From NCBI GenBank assembly GCA_036971715.1, contig JAVHJL010000010.1, positions 1,674,001 to 1,738,000 of the forward strand: 64,000 nt of DNA. The letters run 5' to 3'. The notes beneath the pieces were generated by a model. It was not told where the DNA came from, did no database searches, and saw only the letters and a list, made by a program, of their open reading frames with translations. Both the position numbers and the translations under genes were made by a program. Below, piece by piece: positions 34,175 through 46,097 of the stretch. The first letter of the stretch is position 1. Every line of letters starts with the position of its first letter. Source of the stretch: Arthrobotrys musiformis (taxonomy: Eukaryota; Ascomycota; Orbiliomycetes; Orbiliales; Orbiliaceae).

Positions 34175-35412
34175 TGTGAAATATTCAAGTCTCGCAACAG
34201 ATATGTGTACGGGTGGGATAAAGTATGTATGGTTTAGATGCTGAGAGCTACTCTTGATGATAGTAATACGGTTGCGATGCAATATTAATGGGGATGTTGG
34301 ACCAGATATTTCCGGGCGGGCGAAGGCCTTTTATACTTTTATCATGAGCAAACCCCATCGGTTCTCGAGTCAATCTTCTCTCATGCCTCGATGCTACTAT
34401 AGTATACGACGACGTAAAGCCATTGCTGATGTTAGTGCTAGCTAGCGCTAGACCACCCGATACGCCTTGACCAAGAGCATCATTCGGCGGCACCGTTCCG
34501 CCCGACGCCGAACTGCCCGTATCTATCATATCATCATGCTGAAAAGAAGTTGGTGGAGCTTTGGAGTATGGGAAAAGAAGAGCCGTCAACGTTGTATCGC
34601 TAGTACATTTTCGCGACCGCTCGGGCACGGCAGAAGCTGTAAGCCGCATTAGGGCTGATTACGAACACATTTCTATAGCCACTAGCTGGTAAAATAGCAT
34701 ACAGTCCCGAACGATATTATGATTATCTAACCGGTCTCGCGATATCGAAACTTCAGCCCACAGGACGGACACGCACGTTTTTTGGCCGAATACGCTCTAT
34801 TAGGGATTAGTAACCACTTTTACCCCGGGAGCGCACCAAGCTTTACCGAAAACGCCAGGGTTTGCTTCGTCATGCATATGCCAGGCTCGAAACGTCCAAA
34901 GCATAAAAAGGGCCTCAGGCCCGTTGGGCAGAGTTTTGGGTTGGGGCCTTATTTTACTGCCCAACCCAACCCAATCAGCTGCTTCCCACAGAGCCTCCTG
35001 CCCACCGATGTGCCCACCGATAGTTTCTAATTGTATCTTTGTAATGGCCACCTCGGGGGGCGGGATATTGTTTTCGGGAGAAACCGAAGCTTTTGGGATC
35101 ACTACTGTCAGAGGAATATATTATGTAATATTAGAAATTATAACTGAGGAGCTTTCACGTTACTTTTGCTGGTTGGCTACCTGTCGGCCGTTACATTGCT
35201 ATTGAAGTGGATTTATTTTATTTTATTTCTTTTCTTTCATTGATTTAGTAGTTCACGACTGTTTAATTATTTCGATTTGAGTAACGAAAGGTCTATCCTT
35301 TTGTTCAAGAAAAAAAAAGACACGACGAACGCCACCTCTCCTGCAATTTCCATGGTCGCTGCATTCAAATCGATGGTAACAATAATTTCTAGTCATGACA
35401 GCCACCACGAAA
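34175..35412. other. intergenic, 1.2 kb
   Basis: Promoter of the dehydrogenase on the left and 3' flank of the peroxiredoxin on the right. A CCCAA x3 run (34960-34974) faces a GGGTTGGG segment (34938-34945), giving a small foldback, and TGCTAGCTAGCGCTA palindromic sequence lies at 34436-34450. No gene is seen. Confidence 0.5.
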
Positions 35413-36145
35413 TCACAACTTGGCCAAAACGGCTTCGGCACCACTGACGGTAACCTCACCGGGCTTCTGCTCACTCTCAGCATAGACAATCTTCCCGTCA
35501 TCGATGATCAAAGCATAACGAGCGGTTCTTTCTCCAAGAGTCCACCCGAGAAGCTTGCTGAATTTAGCTTCGGCATCAGAAGCAAAGACGATGTCATCGT
35601 TCTTGACGTTATTGGCTTTAGCCCAGGCACTCATGACGAAAGCATCATTGTAGGCAATGACAATGACGATATCGACACCCTTGGATTTTAGGTCGGAGAG
35701 TTTGTCGATGTAGCCTGGGAGGTGACGGGCGGAACAACCGGGTGTAAATGCACCGGGGACGGAGAAGAGAACGACCTTCTTGTCAGCAAATTCTGCAATC
35801 ATCCCCACCAACATTAGCATACCGTACGCTCACCCTGTCCACATGCTGCCATGGAATAGATAAGGAGAAGGATTGGCCCACCTTTGCTGGCGTTGTAGTT
35901 GATTGGGATACCACAGGAAGTGATATCAGACTTTTCCTCGGTGTATGGGATATACCTGTCGACCAGTAAACCCGTTCGTTAGCATTGGCCGCAAAATGTG
36001 TTGTATTTAGATGTTCCCTCTCTAGATCTCCCCACCCCAAAGCCTACCAAAATTTCAGCCGACAGGACACAGCGGTTGATTGAACTTACGAGAAAACGAT
36101 ATCCTCAGGGAAGGAGTCGCCAACTTTGAGAGTAGATCCGCTCAT
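35413..36145 (-). CDS. peroxiredoxin, Prx5/Pmp20 (Asp f 3-like)
   Basis: Thiol peroxidase that reduces hydrogen and alkyl peroxides. The protein has 169 residues from exons 36090-36145, 35882-35955 and 35413-35792, with agreeing phases. The active-site motif PGAFTPGCSARHLP carries the peroxidatic Cys63. A second Cys33 in TSCGIPINYNASK occupies the position of the other conserved Cys in fungal Asp f 3 proteins. KVGDSFPEDIVFSYIPYTEE and AYNDAFVMSAWAK are further family marks. The protein ends LAKL; AKL is an acceptable PTS1 variant, so peroxisomal import is plausible. Asp f 3 homologues are known allergens and virulence-related antioxidants in some Aspergillus species; no such role is implied here. 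Confidence 0.95.
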
Positions 36146-37890
36146 TTTGGATGATGCTTTTGGACTGGATTGATGCGATTGAATGGATGAATTGTTGGTG
36201 GTGGTGATATGATATTGATGATGCAATGGCGATGAGAGATGGGGGGGAAAGAAAGCTCAAGCTCGAGCTCAAGAGCAGCGCCGAGGCAATGACCAACAAC
36301 AGCTGCATGGCGACATACGCTGAATAATAGACCGCTTCAACCAGCCCAATTTCCGCAGCAAAGCCGGCGCCGGTTCGGGACTCTGAGCAGGGCCGCCACG
36401 GCTGCCAGGGCCTAGATTGGCCTTTCCGTCGCCGTCCATCCCAACTAAGAAGCTGCTAGTTGCGCCCAGAATACCACACAACAACTTTTTTGGACGAGCC
36501 GCCTCTTTTCGGAGGGGGGTATCGGGGACGTTTAATAGAACCATGACAGACACTTTTAACTATACAAACGGTCCAGGGACGAGATATATATTAGGATCTG
36601 ACTGCCTTCGCTTGACCGTTCGAACACTGTGACGCGCCCGGCAGTTAGTACCAACCAGGATCCCCCTGCCGCAGTACTAGTATACTTTGCATTCTAGAAA
36701 ACGACGACGACGTAATATTTCGCACACCCACTAGCACAGCCTTAAGGGGCTGGCCAAACACAAGTCAAGAAAGAAAGACAGAAAGAAAATAACTGATGTA
36801 ACCAACGTTGATCAGATAGTATCAACTTCCAGGAGTCCCCCTGGTACCCGCCGGTATCGAGGCTGGTTAGATCCTGTGTACGCGCGTGTGGATATCGTCA
36901 AGCCGTGATCGGTAGCAAATAATATTATGCAATGGAACCCAGAATAGTATCATTTATTTAATGGGGTCCATTAAGAGCTGTACAACTATGCCCTTGGAGC
37001 CTAGCTGTATGCATAGCAGTAGCACCAGAATACTATGGTCGGTACCGGTATCAATAATCGGTGTGGCATAAGCGCTGAGGTTGACCCAAGACCATGAATA
37101 TCGATCGAAACCTAAGTATGTACATACTTGGGCCCGTTTGTCTGAAAGGAGCCATATGCCATCTGTCGACACCTTCGCTCACAGCGAGTGGAGGAAATTA
37201 TCGATTCGGATTCCAGGGCTGCCATTGGCCATTCTTTAGATATGCTACAATTCAGGGGCCGTTGCGGGTATTATCTGAGCTGATATATATGCCTAAGAAA
37301 TCTGTCGCCCCCATCTATCTTATTCTGTGCAAATACTATTTGTGACAGACAGGCAATAGTCTGACATCCTAAAATGCAAAATATATGGCTATTACATACA
37401 CCTGTACTCCTAACCGCTTCAGTATCCCACTATGATGCACTACTATTCAATCAGAATGAATATATATGCTGGATATTATATTAGGCTTCGTGCCAGTGCC
37501 CCTACAAGCGCCACGAACGACTGGCTGCCATGATTATTCTGTGGTGCTGCCCAAGTCGAATCTTTTGAACCGATAAATTTAAGTAGTGTAATGATCCGTT
37601 CAAGGCGGCATTGGGAATGCACGGGGTGGTTTTTCGGATTCTTCCAGAAAATAGCGAAACCTCAAGGCCGTATACGTATCGGGATGGGTATGTGCCAAAG
37701 CTCGTTCTTGACATACACTGGTCTGACGACCCTCGAATTCCGTGAATGCCGATATTGTTCTCTAACCACGTACGATTGATCTTGATCAATTGACCGGGTG
37801 TTGATTGTATGCGAAATATATGCCTGCAGAGTAATTTCTCATTAGCATTGGGACCTTCGGCCAAGCTTGCCCGGCGACGAAAGTACTAAC
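36146..37890. other. intergenic, 1.7 kb
   Basis: Promoter of the peroxiredoxin, which contains ATGATATTGATGATGCAATGG-type GATGAT stretches, and then no clear gene. A minus-strand open frame at 37502-37864 (120 codons) could be a further exon of the small gene to its right, but the required splice cannot be settled by eye. Confidence 0.45.
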
Positions 37891-38391
37891 CTATGACCGT
37901 GAACATTTGCAAACATATTGCAAGATCGGTACGACCCAAGTAACCTGGACTGGAAGCCCATCAATCGAATCGACGGTGTCTGCAATCCAAGGTGGGAATG
38001 AACGAACATCGGAATCGCCTCCTGCAGCCAAGTCTAGTCGCCGAACCCAACAACAACTAAAGTCTGGGCGCCGTTGGTCGAACTTGAGTAATTCGATTCA
38101 GAAGGTGGAGTCTTCAACCCCTCACTCGCACAGCCTAGGACTCTGAGGTGGAGACTCTAGTCCCTTCTGTCCTTTCGCAACCTCATCGCTGGCATCGGTA
38201 TCCACAAGATGCAATGTCCCCGTCAAAAGGTAAGGCTCCAATTCTTCATCGACCCATTGCTCATGTCTGTGTTGTTCTGTAAACTGCAACCACTCTTTGA
38301 CCTTGGCTTTGTCGTTTTTCTTCTTTTGGTGTTGGGCTGCTCGTCTGCGATAGCTCTCTTGGACGGCGGAAAATGGATTTGGGAAAGTCAT
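37891..38391 (-). CDS. small two-exon protein, unknown
   Basis: Exon 1 (38126-38391) encodes MTFPNPFSAVQESYRRRAAQ and continues as a Lys/Arg/Glu/Gln-rich, probably helical segment (HQKKKNDKAKVKEWLQF), then an acidic part. A GTGAGG donor and CTTTAG acceptor (69-base intron, 38057-38125) join exon 2 (37891-38056) in frame through an Asp codon. Exon 2 reads CCWVRRLDLAAGGDSDVRSF and on, then DSIDGLPVQVTWVVPILQYV, for a total of 143 residues. No signal peptide or recognised domain is seen. The reading frame ends at TAG directly before a GTTAGT donor-like site, so a longer protein with another exon to the left is possible. If that intron is used, exon 2 would need to end earlier. Confidence 0.5.
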
Positions 38392-39564
38392 ATTTGCTGG
38401 ATTTCCTTTGGTACGGTGAATTTATTCGGAGTAGAGGGTAATAAATTTTTTGGATTCAAGCTACATATATGTATGCTTGGGGTTTAAAGTGAATTTTATA
38501 TTATTAGAAGGGGAGAGTAGTAAATATATATTTATATGGCTGGGAGGAAAGAAGAAGGAATTAAAATCCCTTTCGCATGCGCAACCCCCATTCTTTTTAT
38601 CCACCGCGAGATCAGGTCACTGTTATCGTCGTGTGCTGCGCAGCATTCCACGAGACCAACTTTGTCGTTTTGCCTTAATTTCCTCCCAAGAAATCTCGCT
38701 TTTCATGCGCAAAAAGAAATTGAACTAACAGGTTAGTTCAACGGCACAGATTGACGCCCTTCCCCGGCCGCCACATACGTTCGTTCACCCAGAACTGGTT
38801 ATGCCGAAGGGGTGGATGGTGCCACACGATAACCATCATATAAAACATATGACGAAAGGCCTAGTCCAATCATCCAGTCTCATGGTCACACATGCCCTGT
38901 TCATGATTGCGGCTGAGCACCGTTTCGTGGCTGTCCATCCTCAGCTGAGGGGGTGGTGACATAGTACCGATCAAACATTAAACGAAGTGCGAGCTCTGGG
39001 GTACGTTCAGTTACAAGTTATCAACTTTTTGAACAGCAGAAATAATGCTTGGCCTATCCCATGACTAGAGCGTTTTTTCTTCATAATCGTTAAACAAGCG
39101 AAATTACGAGGGAAAGGTGGACCAAAAGCGTACTACTCTTATGTTTGTATGGTTTTCGCCTTGATGGTTCGCCCACCCATTCGATTTCTAGCAGGGATGT
39201 TTGATCAAATGTCTATGAGCTTAAGGGATTTAAGCATATGCAGGATGATGCACGGTTTGCTCACGAAAAGAAAGGTCAAGAATTTTGGATCGTTCTCGGC
39301 GCATGAAATCAGTTGTTCATTTGAATCTGCTTAATTCCGGCTCGTCTTGCAAGTCTCAAGCTGGTGGTCAGACCCGTGCGTCTGCGATGCACATATATCA
39401 GAAATTTAATTTACTATTTTCCTGTGGTCAATCGGGCGGTTGTCGATTTGAGCCAATGAAGGGAGAAGTCGTGAATTTATTTTCCTTTACATGGCGTCGA
39501 GCTAGGAATGGAGTATTGAATACCAAGGACGGCCGGAGGTCCTCTAAGGAGAATATCGTACCGA

Positions 39565-39645
39565 GCTGCATGTGCAGCTGCAGATGCAAGCCTCTCGAGA
39601 AGGAAAAAAAAAAAAAAAAAAAATAGAGGCTTGCATCTTCTGCAG
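39565..39645. repeat. inverted-repeat hairpin enclosing poly(A)20
   Basis: CTGCAGATGCAAGCCTCT at 39578-39595 is answered by its reverse complement at 39625-39645, which carries a 3-base insertion. The loop holds CGAGAAGG, 20 A (39604-39623) and a T. Directly to the left, AGCTGCATGTGCAGCT (39565-39580) is a perfect 16-base palindrome. The structure could fold as a long hairpin in either strand's transcript. Confidence 0.85.
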
Positions 39646-42571
39646 ACATTTTGAGAGCTCGATTGCCTAGCTGGATTCTCGACCCCTCAGCCATATTGTA
39701 ATAAAATCGATTTAATTTCTGGTTGCAGAATATCCTATCGCACAAATCTCCATGTATATGACCATGCAAGGTTGAGGATTTGGAGACTTGGATATTTCCG
39801 TCATCCATTAAGATTAATCGATCAGGCAGGTTTGTTTCCGGAGTTTTATCATTGCGCAAAGGCTCGATTCGAATGTCGCACAAATCTCCCAGGCGGAAAA
39901 TGCCATCAGGCGGGTGTTTATATCGATTGACAGGTTGCAATTACCTAGTGGTATTTCCCTGCTTATTTCCCCAAAGCCAGCAGGTAGAATACGGAGCAAA
40001 TGACAGCTATACCGGTTTTAGTCCTAGCAGCATCGACTACATACAAAGCCAGTCATTATGTACTCTCAACCTAGGATAAGACCACCCGAAATCAAATCGA
40101 TTGATACCACCGATACCAAACCGACGGGAATTTCATTTGCCCAGGCTCCCAATCGTATGTATTTACATGTCTCTGATGGACGGGGCATGGCCCGTGGACT
40201 GGGCCAAAAGCCACAACGAACCGAATTGCAGGGTTTAGGCCGACCTAATTCGCACTTCAATTCAAACCCCCACGCGGTATACCGGTATTCCATCTTGACG
40301 AAGTAACACAGAATCAACTTTGTGCCTGGTCTAACGATACAGCAGGGGTTTTCATAATAGAACTTCGCAAACCATCTAGGTATCCCAACCTAATTTTAAT
40401 AGTCAACTAGTTTCGTTTGTATTGAATATACATAGTGGCAATGTTGGCACCTGACTACCGACGACCTCAAAGTGTCCCGAGATTGCCTTCGATTAAACTG
40501 CTCGATTGTCTAAAACTATCTCTATCTTTGATACTCGCCCGTGCATGCCAACGTAAATGGTCCCGAGACTACCCAAAGTGGTGTCGAGCAGCCAATGTTA
40601 TTATTTTCAAGCCTGGTCAATAGTCCCAGCTTTGAAATGTCCGTTGTTATAGAATTAGACATGGGAAATGGCATCACGGAATGCGGCAAAAGGGATCTAT
40701 AGCTTGGGAGAGTTCTTTGATTGAGAAAAGGGAGAGAAAAGGTGTGTGTGTGAGCAAAGCTCTGGGTATTTGGAGTATTGTAAAATGACACCTGTAAGAG
40801 CCTAAGGACTTTCTTTAATTAAGGAAGCTACAGGGGAGGTACTATGTATGAACTATATGGTGTTTAATCATTTGCGCTGGTAGTGGTTACCTACAGGCGG
40901 TGGGGTAAGATAGGTCAGATTCCTTAAATTTCAACTGGCGCGATTTGAATGAAGCTCTTGTAGACGCTATAGAGAAAAAACAAAACAGTGAATGCTGCTT
41001 TGTTTCGTAAACCATACCCGGCCCGAACCACAGCGGTTTATCTCGTAAACCCAAGACTGCTGCTGATACAGCGGTGGTTTTTAGAACTATTTCGGCATTT
41101 CTTCGAATATGTCAGTAGGTGGGCATATCGATGCAGTTTCCCCTAGCGCGGTAAGCACTGTAGACAATTTTACAATATTCCAATTCATGCATCTGCATTT
41201 TTGCTATTGGAATATGTACACAAACGACCAAGCTAACCGGGCTACAGCTATATAAATGGCCTTGCGCAGATAGATCAACACATATATCCATGGATCGAGG
41301 GTCATAGCCTCGAATAGGTTTCTGGTATGCGAAATAATATATCAGAAAACATGTCACACAGACTGGACAAGCGCGAGTGCTTTCCGACTCTGGCCCGTCC
41401 CTTCTGTAACTGGATCTAGTTAGACCGACAAAAAAGTTGAAGGTTGGGTTGGGTTCTTTCAAAAAATAAATCCAACGTGTTAATAGGGATATCACAAGAA
41501 ATTTTAACTTGGGGCTAGTGTTCAACGTTTCGAAATTTCTTGCTTTGGAGGCTTTCATAGGTGCCTCCTCGTAGCAAGCTGTGCATTTAGACATCAGGTA
41601 GAAAGGTTGCCAATTTTGCTATGTTATGATACTATACTATGCCCATCAGGGTTCGCTCCAGGTGGGAGATCCTTGAGCGACCCCAAGACTAGGGGATCCT
41701 AGAAGAGATCTTTTAGGGAATCGGATAGGGAACGCACATTTCAATCGTGTTACTATCCGGCGCCAGCTCTCGATCTCCCCATTTAAATTTTGGAGAAATA
41801 TCTAACTTTATTGGCGGTTTGTGCACGAGACAAGCGGTTTGTTCCGATGAGCGAATTCGAAGCTGGCCTAAATTTATATAGAAACTAGAGGCAACGACAC
41901 AAAACTTGACGCTACTTGATTTATTAGGTACTCACGTAAAATTAAAAGCGTATGGAAAGTAGCGGTGGTCGTGGTTGACCGCCCAAAACGTTAAAGCCCG
42001 TTAGCTCTGGGTGCTGCCCGTTGGATCAATGTGGTGTGCTGTTGGACATTTGTCCGTGCTAGCCCAATGCATGCGGGCACTAAGAAGGGAAATTGACTGA
42101 CCAACGTGGTGGAATCGCCCGGATTTTCTTATCTGCCCGATGCGCATGCTAACTAGCCTGGTCCCTATGAATACTATGCACACACGGCCTCCGCTCCGGA
42201 ATAACCTCTCACTAGGCAAGCTAGGTTTGAGCCGAATGACGTAAAGTCTGGGATCTTAGAACCGTGTTGTTCACGTTGTCGCGGACGGGCTGCGGAATGG
42301 CCATCGATCAAATGCCAATTATGTTGTATCGGCGTGCTTTTATATGGCTGAAAACCAGATCATATTGTAATCGTTTGAGAAGCGGAGCGAGCTCATCGAT
42401 GAGCACAATTGCAGGATACCGCTCGCGAGTCTAGTCTTTGCCACTGAAAGCGGCTCACTTGCATTCTTGTTATTCACATCGCCCATTCCGGCATCGATAC
42501 ATCATCAGCGATGTGATACGGAATATATGTATAGTTTTTTCTCTTTTGCCGGTTTGGTGTCTATGCGATGG

Positions 42572-42579
42572 TATAAAAG
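42572..42579 (+). promoter_or_regulatory. TATA box of mannitol-1-phosphate dehydrogenase
   Basis: TATAAAAG lies about 145 bases upstream of the ATG at 42723, a usual position for a fungal core promoter with a leader of 80-120 bases. Confidence 0.55.
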
Positions 42580-42722
42580 TACGTACGGGATGCGAACTCC
42601 CATCAATTGATCAATTAGAACCGTTTGAGAACCTTTTCGCTGACCGGTTCAATAATTATAAAGGTTTCACTGACCAGAACCTATTATCCTTCGTATCTAC
42701 AATATACTTACGCTTTAACCTT

Positions 42723-43988
42723 ATGCCGAACGCCATTCATTTCGGTGCCGGCAATATCGGCCGAGGGTTTATCGGTCCATTGCTCGTTGACTCCGGATAC
42801 CACGTTACTTTTGCAGACGTCAACGAGTCACTCATCGACTCTTTGAACGCCCACGACCATTATACAGTTCATATTCTTTCCCAGAGATCATCAACTGCCG
42901 AAGTGACGGATTTCTCTGGAGTAGTCTCAACCTCCCCAGACCTCGTTGAGAAATTTCCTGAAGCGGACCTCATCACTACCTCCGTCGGTGCACAAATCCT
43001 ACCTAAAATCGCGCCCACTATTGCGAAGGGGTTAAAGAGATTGTACCAAGAGCGTCCAGATGCTCTTGTCGATATAATTGCTTGCGAGAACGGTATCGGT
43101 GCATCCGAGATCCTTAGAAAGGAAGTCGGAAAGCATTTCAAGAAAGATGCCTCACCCGCGCAAATTGAGTTTTTCGACAAGCGAGTCGGGTTCGCGAATT
43201 GTTCTGTGGATCGTATTGTACCTCCCTTCGATCCTACCAAAACTCCAGGTGTCAATGGAAATGGTGACGGGATAAATAAATCCAAGGATCATGAATTGGA
43301 TGTTGGGGTTGAGGACTTCTACGAATGGGTTGTTGACCAGGATGCTCTCAAGACGGACCATAACATCCACGGAATGAAACTTGCCCGGGATCTGCTGGCT
43401 TACGTTGAAAGGAAGCTGTTTACTCTGAATACCGCCCATGCGACCATCGCGTACCTAGGTTGGCTGAAGGGTTATGAAACCGTGAACGAGGCCATTGAGG
43501 ACAGGCAGATCTACGATATCGCCAAGGGGGCAGTAGCGGAGTCGGGCAGAGCCCTTCTCAAGAAGCACACAATATTCTCAAAGGACGAACATGAAAGGTA
43601 TATCAATACCATCATGGACCGCCGGTTAAAGAATCCGAGCGTGCAAGACGAGATTAGGAGGGTCTGTCGGGCACCTAAGAGGAAGTTGGGTCGGAACGAC
43701 CGGCTGGTAGGGCCTGCTATGATGGATTACGAGTTTGGGGTTGGGAAACCTACGAACCTTGCGAAATCAATCGCAGCGGCGATTTGGTATAGCGACAAAG
43801 AGGATGAAGACGCCGTGGCAATCAGGAACATGGTCGGCGAAGGTGGCGTTGAAAAAGTGCTCCAAGAAGTCAGTGGATTAAAGAAGGGAGCCAAAAAGGC
43901 CGACGATCAATTGGTGGACCACGTTCTCAAAGCGTATGGGGCTTTAAGAGCGGAGTTGGACAGCCCATCATCCCCAGTGGCCGATTGA
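42723..43988 (+). CDS. mpdA: mannitol-1-phosphate 5-dehydrogenase
   Basis: Interconverts fructose-6-phosphate and mannitol-1-phosphate with NAD(H), the first step of fungal mannitol synthesis; the enzyme is cytosolic. Single exon of 421 residues. The N-terminal Rossmann motif is MPNAIHFGAGNIGRGFIGPL. Further family marks are DIIACENGIGASEILR, VGFANCSVDRIVPP, and the catalytic-domain segment KLFTLNTAHATIAYLGW, which contains the Lys of the polyol dehydrogenase signature. The reading frame is open upstream to 42438, but that part is not conserved in character. Starting at 42723 puts the nucleotide-binding strand at the N-terminus, as in known members. It is followed about 0.8 kb later, on the same strand, by an epimerase-like gene. 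Confidence 0.96.
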   Translation: MPNAIHFGAGNIGRGFIGPLLVDSGYHVTFADVNESLIDSLNAHDHYTVHILSQRSSTAEVTDFSGVVSTSPDLVEKFPEADLITTSVGAQILPKIAPTIAKGLKRLYQERPDALVDIIACENGIGASEILRKEVGKHFKKDASPAQIEFFDKRVGFANCSVDRIVPPFDPTKTPGVNGNGDGINKSKDHELDVGVEDFYEWVVDQDALKTDHNIHGMKLARDLLAYVERKLFTLNTAHATIAYLGWLKGYETVNEAIEDRQIYDIAKGAVAESGRALLKKHTIFSKDEHERYINTIMDRRLKNPSVQDEIRRVCRAPKRKLGRNDRLVGPAMMDYEFGVGKPTNLAKSIAAAIWYSDKEDEDAVAIRNMVGEGGVEKVLQEVSGLKKGAKKADDQLVDHVLKAYGALRAELDSPSSPVAD

Positions 43989-44768
43989 ACAGGTATTTTC
44001 TCAAATGTATTGCTATCGGCGTAAATGGTTCCGCATTTTTTATGTTTTTGATTTTTCTCTCCCTTTCACTTTTTGAGCTCGCTCTCTCGTTTGCAGTCTT
44101 CATCTCGATCCTGCGGCATGAATTTGCGCCGGGCGGTTATCAAGCTTGCAAGCTCGTTGACTTGGACGTGCCCGAGCTGAGCTGGGTGTGCCGTCGGGCA
44201 TGCAGCATACGTTGCATCGATCGTGTATGTATTTTTCAGCAAAAAGGAGCTCTCTTCCAAAAGCGCCATTAATTTGGAAAGTGCTTGGTAGGGCTAAGAT
44301 TATAATTATAAGATTATAAGGCTCCACACATCAATGTGGAACGGATGTGTAACCTCGATATTAGATTTTAGACTGGAAGGCGAGTTCCGAACTGCGGGAT
44401 CGTGAATCTCTTGCTCGGTGAACCCAAACATTTGTCAGCGTAGCCAAGGCCTGTAGCCTAGTTTGTGAGCTCTATCAAGCTTGCAGGTTGCATCGTGAGA
44501 TTAATCAGCGATCCCAGCTCTTTCAAGCATCATGCTGACAAAAGAGTCAATCCTTGATCGAGCGATAACTGTGTGCACACTTCAAACGCTTCGAATTCAC
44601 TATTTCGTCCGCGCTGTGCTGCTATAATTATAAATTGACGGAGTTCTCACACCACCTTTACTTTATGTAAGAGCAGCAACCATTCATTTAGAACCAACCA
44701 CTTCACCAAAATCCTACCGAATACCGAAGATTCTCCGTGAGAATATCCACATAAACCGTGCGCTCAGG
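43989..44768. other. intergenic, 0.8 kb
   Basis: 3' flank of mpdA and promoter of the epimerase-like gene. The segment around 44621-44640 is A/T-rich (TATAATTATAAATTG). No gene is seen. Confidence 0.6.
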
Positions 44769-46097
44769 ATGTCAGGAGAGGTTCCAATCACCATACCAAA
44801 GCTCAAGGTTTTCTTGACGGGCGGAACCGGATACATGTAAGTTCCAGCTGGCTACCTGCGTAGTTAGCCGTGACATCACATCTCGGCTGTGACGTCACAA
44901 CCCTTGTCTCCTCCACTTCCACACTACTAACGAAGACGAGGTCATTTCAGTGGCGGCGCAATTTTGACGACTCTCCTTCGATCACCGGATCTTGAGGTTA
45001 CCACCCTTGTTCGTTCTGAATCCGCGATCGAAACGCTCACATCTCCTGCCACAAATCCTAAATTCTTCACCGGGTCGACTCCGAAATGCGTGCTTGGGTC
45101 GCTATCAGATACAGATTTACTGCGTAGACTGGCGTCTGAATCTGACATCGTTGTTAATTGCGCGTCGGCGAATGATCTTGCTGCTGTTGAAGCTCTTATT
45201 CAGGGATTAAGCGAGAGTGGGGAGGCAAGGAAGAAGATATTCGTGCACACTTCGGGAACTAGTGCATTTGCAACTTTTAACAACGGTGATGAAGCTGGGA
45301 GGCCGTTTGATGACGCTGAGGACTTGGTGGAGGTATTGAGAGAATGGGACGAAAGAGAGCAGTACGGGCACAGAACAGTGACTTTGAGAGTCGTAGAATT
45401 GGGCAAGGAGAAGGGCGTTTCGACATATACTGTCGTGCCACCAACTATTTGTCAGTTCTAGGACAACCTGCCCACGGTGTCGGTCGCGAAAACGGGCCAA
45501 AGAGTCTAATATCCCCTTTGTTTTGTAGATGGCCAAACCACTGCGATTATTCCACGCTTATCCGTCCAATTTCCACCACTTATTCGGACCGCCATCGAAA
45601 CAAAGAAGGCGCATTACATCGGCTCTGGAAATGCCGTCTGGTCGAACGTTCACATAACGGATCTTGCGAATTTGTATGAACTGATCATCCGCCGCGCGCT
45701 CAGTGGCATAGCAAAGTCTGGATACGACGGTATATACTTCGCTTCCAACGGAGAAAAAAGCTGGAAGGACATCGCTTACGCAGTCAAGGAGGCTGTCGAA
45801 GCTTTGGGAGGATGGGACGGCGGGAGAGTTGGGTCGGAAAGCTGGACTGTTGAGGACGCAGCGCAAATCGAAGGGGTAAATGGGGTTAGGGATGCTAAAT
45901 TGGCTTTTGGGTCTAAGTGCGTGCCTAATCCGTTCATTTCAGAGAGTCGAGTTGTTAACAAGGGGTCGATTAGTGTGATCACGGTGCCGACTAAAGCGCT
46001 GGAGCTAGGCTGGAAACCAGCATTTGGGGGAGAAGCGGTTGTGGAAAGCATGAAGAGGGATGCTATCGTTTTGTGGAAACAATTTAAGGGCGAGTGA
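44769..46097 (+). CDS. NAD(P)-binding epimerase/NmrA-like protein, atypical SDR
   Basis: The 378-residue Rossmann protein comes from exons 44769-44836, 44951-45450 and 45529-46097, with all phases in agreement. The cofactor loop LTGGTGYIGG is split by the first intron, and VVNCASANDLAAVEALIQGL matches the extended-SDR beta-4 region. FVHTSGTSAF supplies the serine strand. PPTIYGQTTAIIPRLS, created across intron 2, is the usual post-catalytic strand of nucleoside-sugar epimerase relatives. The YxxxK catalytic pair expected between these two motifs is not visible (the segment reads YGHRTVTLRVVELG). It may therefore be an atypical SDR that binds NADP as a sensor or acts on a different chemistry. 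Related fungal proteins are annotated as NAD-dependent epimerase/dehydratase. The substrate is unknown. Confidence 0.85.

Larger units (their letters stand above)
38392..42722. other. 4.3 kb gene-poor stretch
   Basis: Contains a foldback hairpin with internal poly(A) at 39565-39645 (listed separately) and a TATAAAAG promoter element at its right end. Minus-strand frames at 39428-39940 (170 codons, crossing the poly(A) tract) and 41112-41594 (160 codons) are open but unrecognisable. The first is kept open partly by the homopolymer reading as Phe. No gene is supported. Confidence 0.5.

Noticed and set aside
34938..34974. GGGTTGGG and CCCAACCCAACCCAA runs, also a TTGGGTTGGG run near 41443
   Set aside because: They resemble telomere-type repeats, but each has only two or three units and sits amid ordinary sequence. 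I see no support for an interstitial telomere.
39428..39940. 170-codon minus-strand frame
   Set aside because: It crosses the poly(A) tract (read as Phe) and the hairpin, which suggests chance openness rather than a gene.
42438..42722. 95-codon in-frame extension ahead of mannitol-1-phosphate dehydrogenase
   Set aside because: It would put foreign sequence before the nucleotide-binding strand that normally starts the protein, and a TATA box lies inside it.
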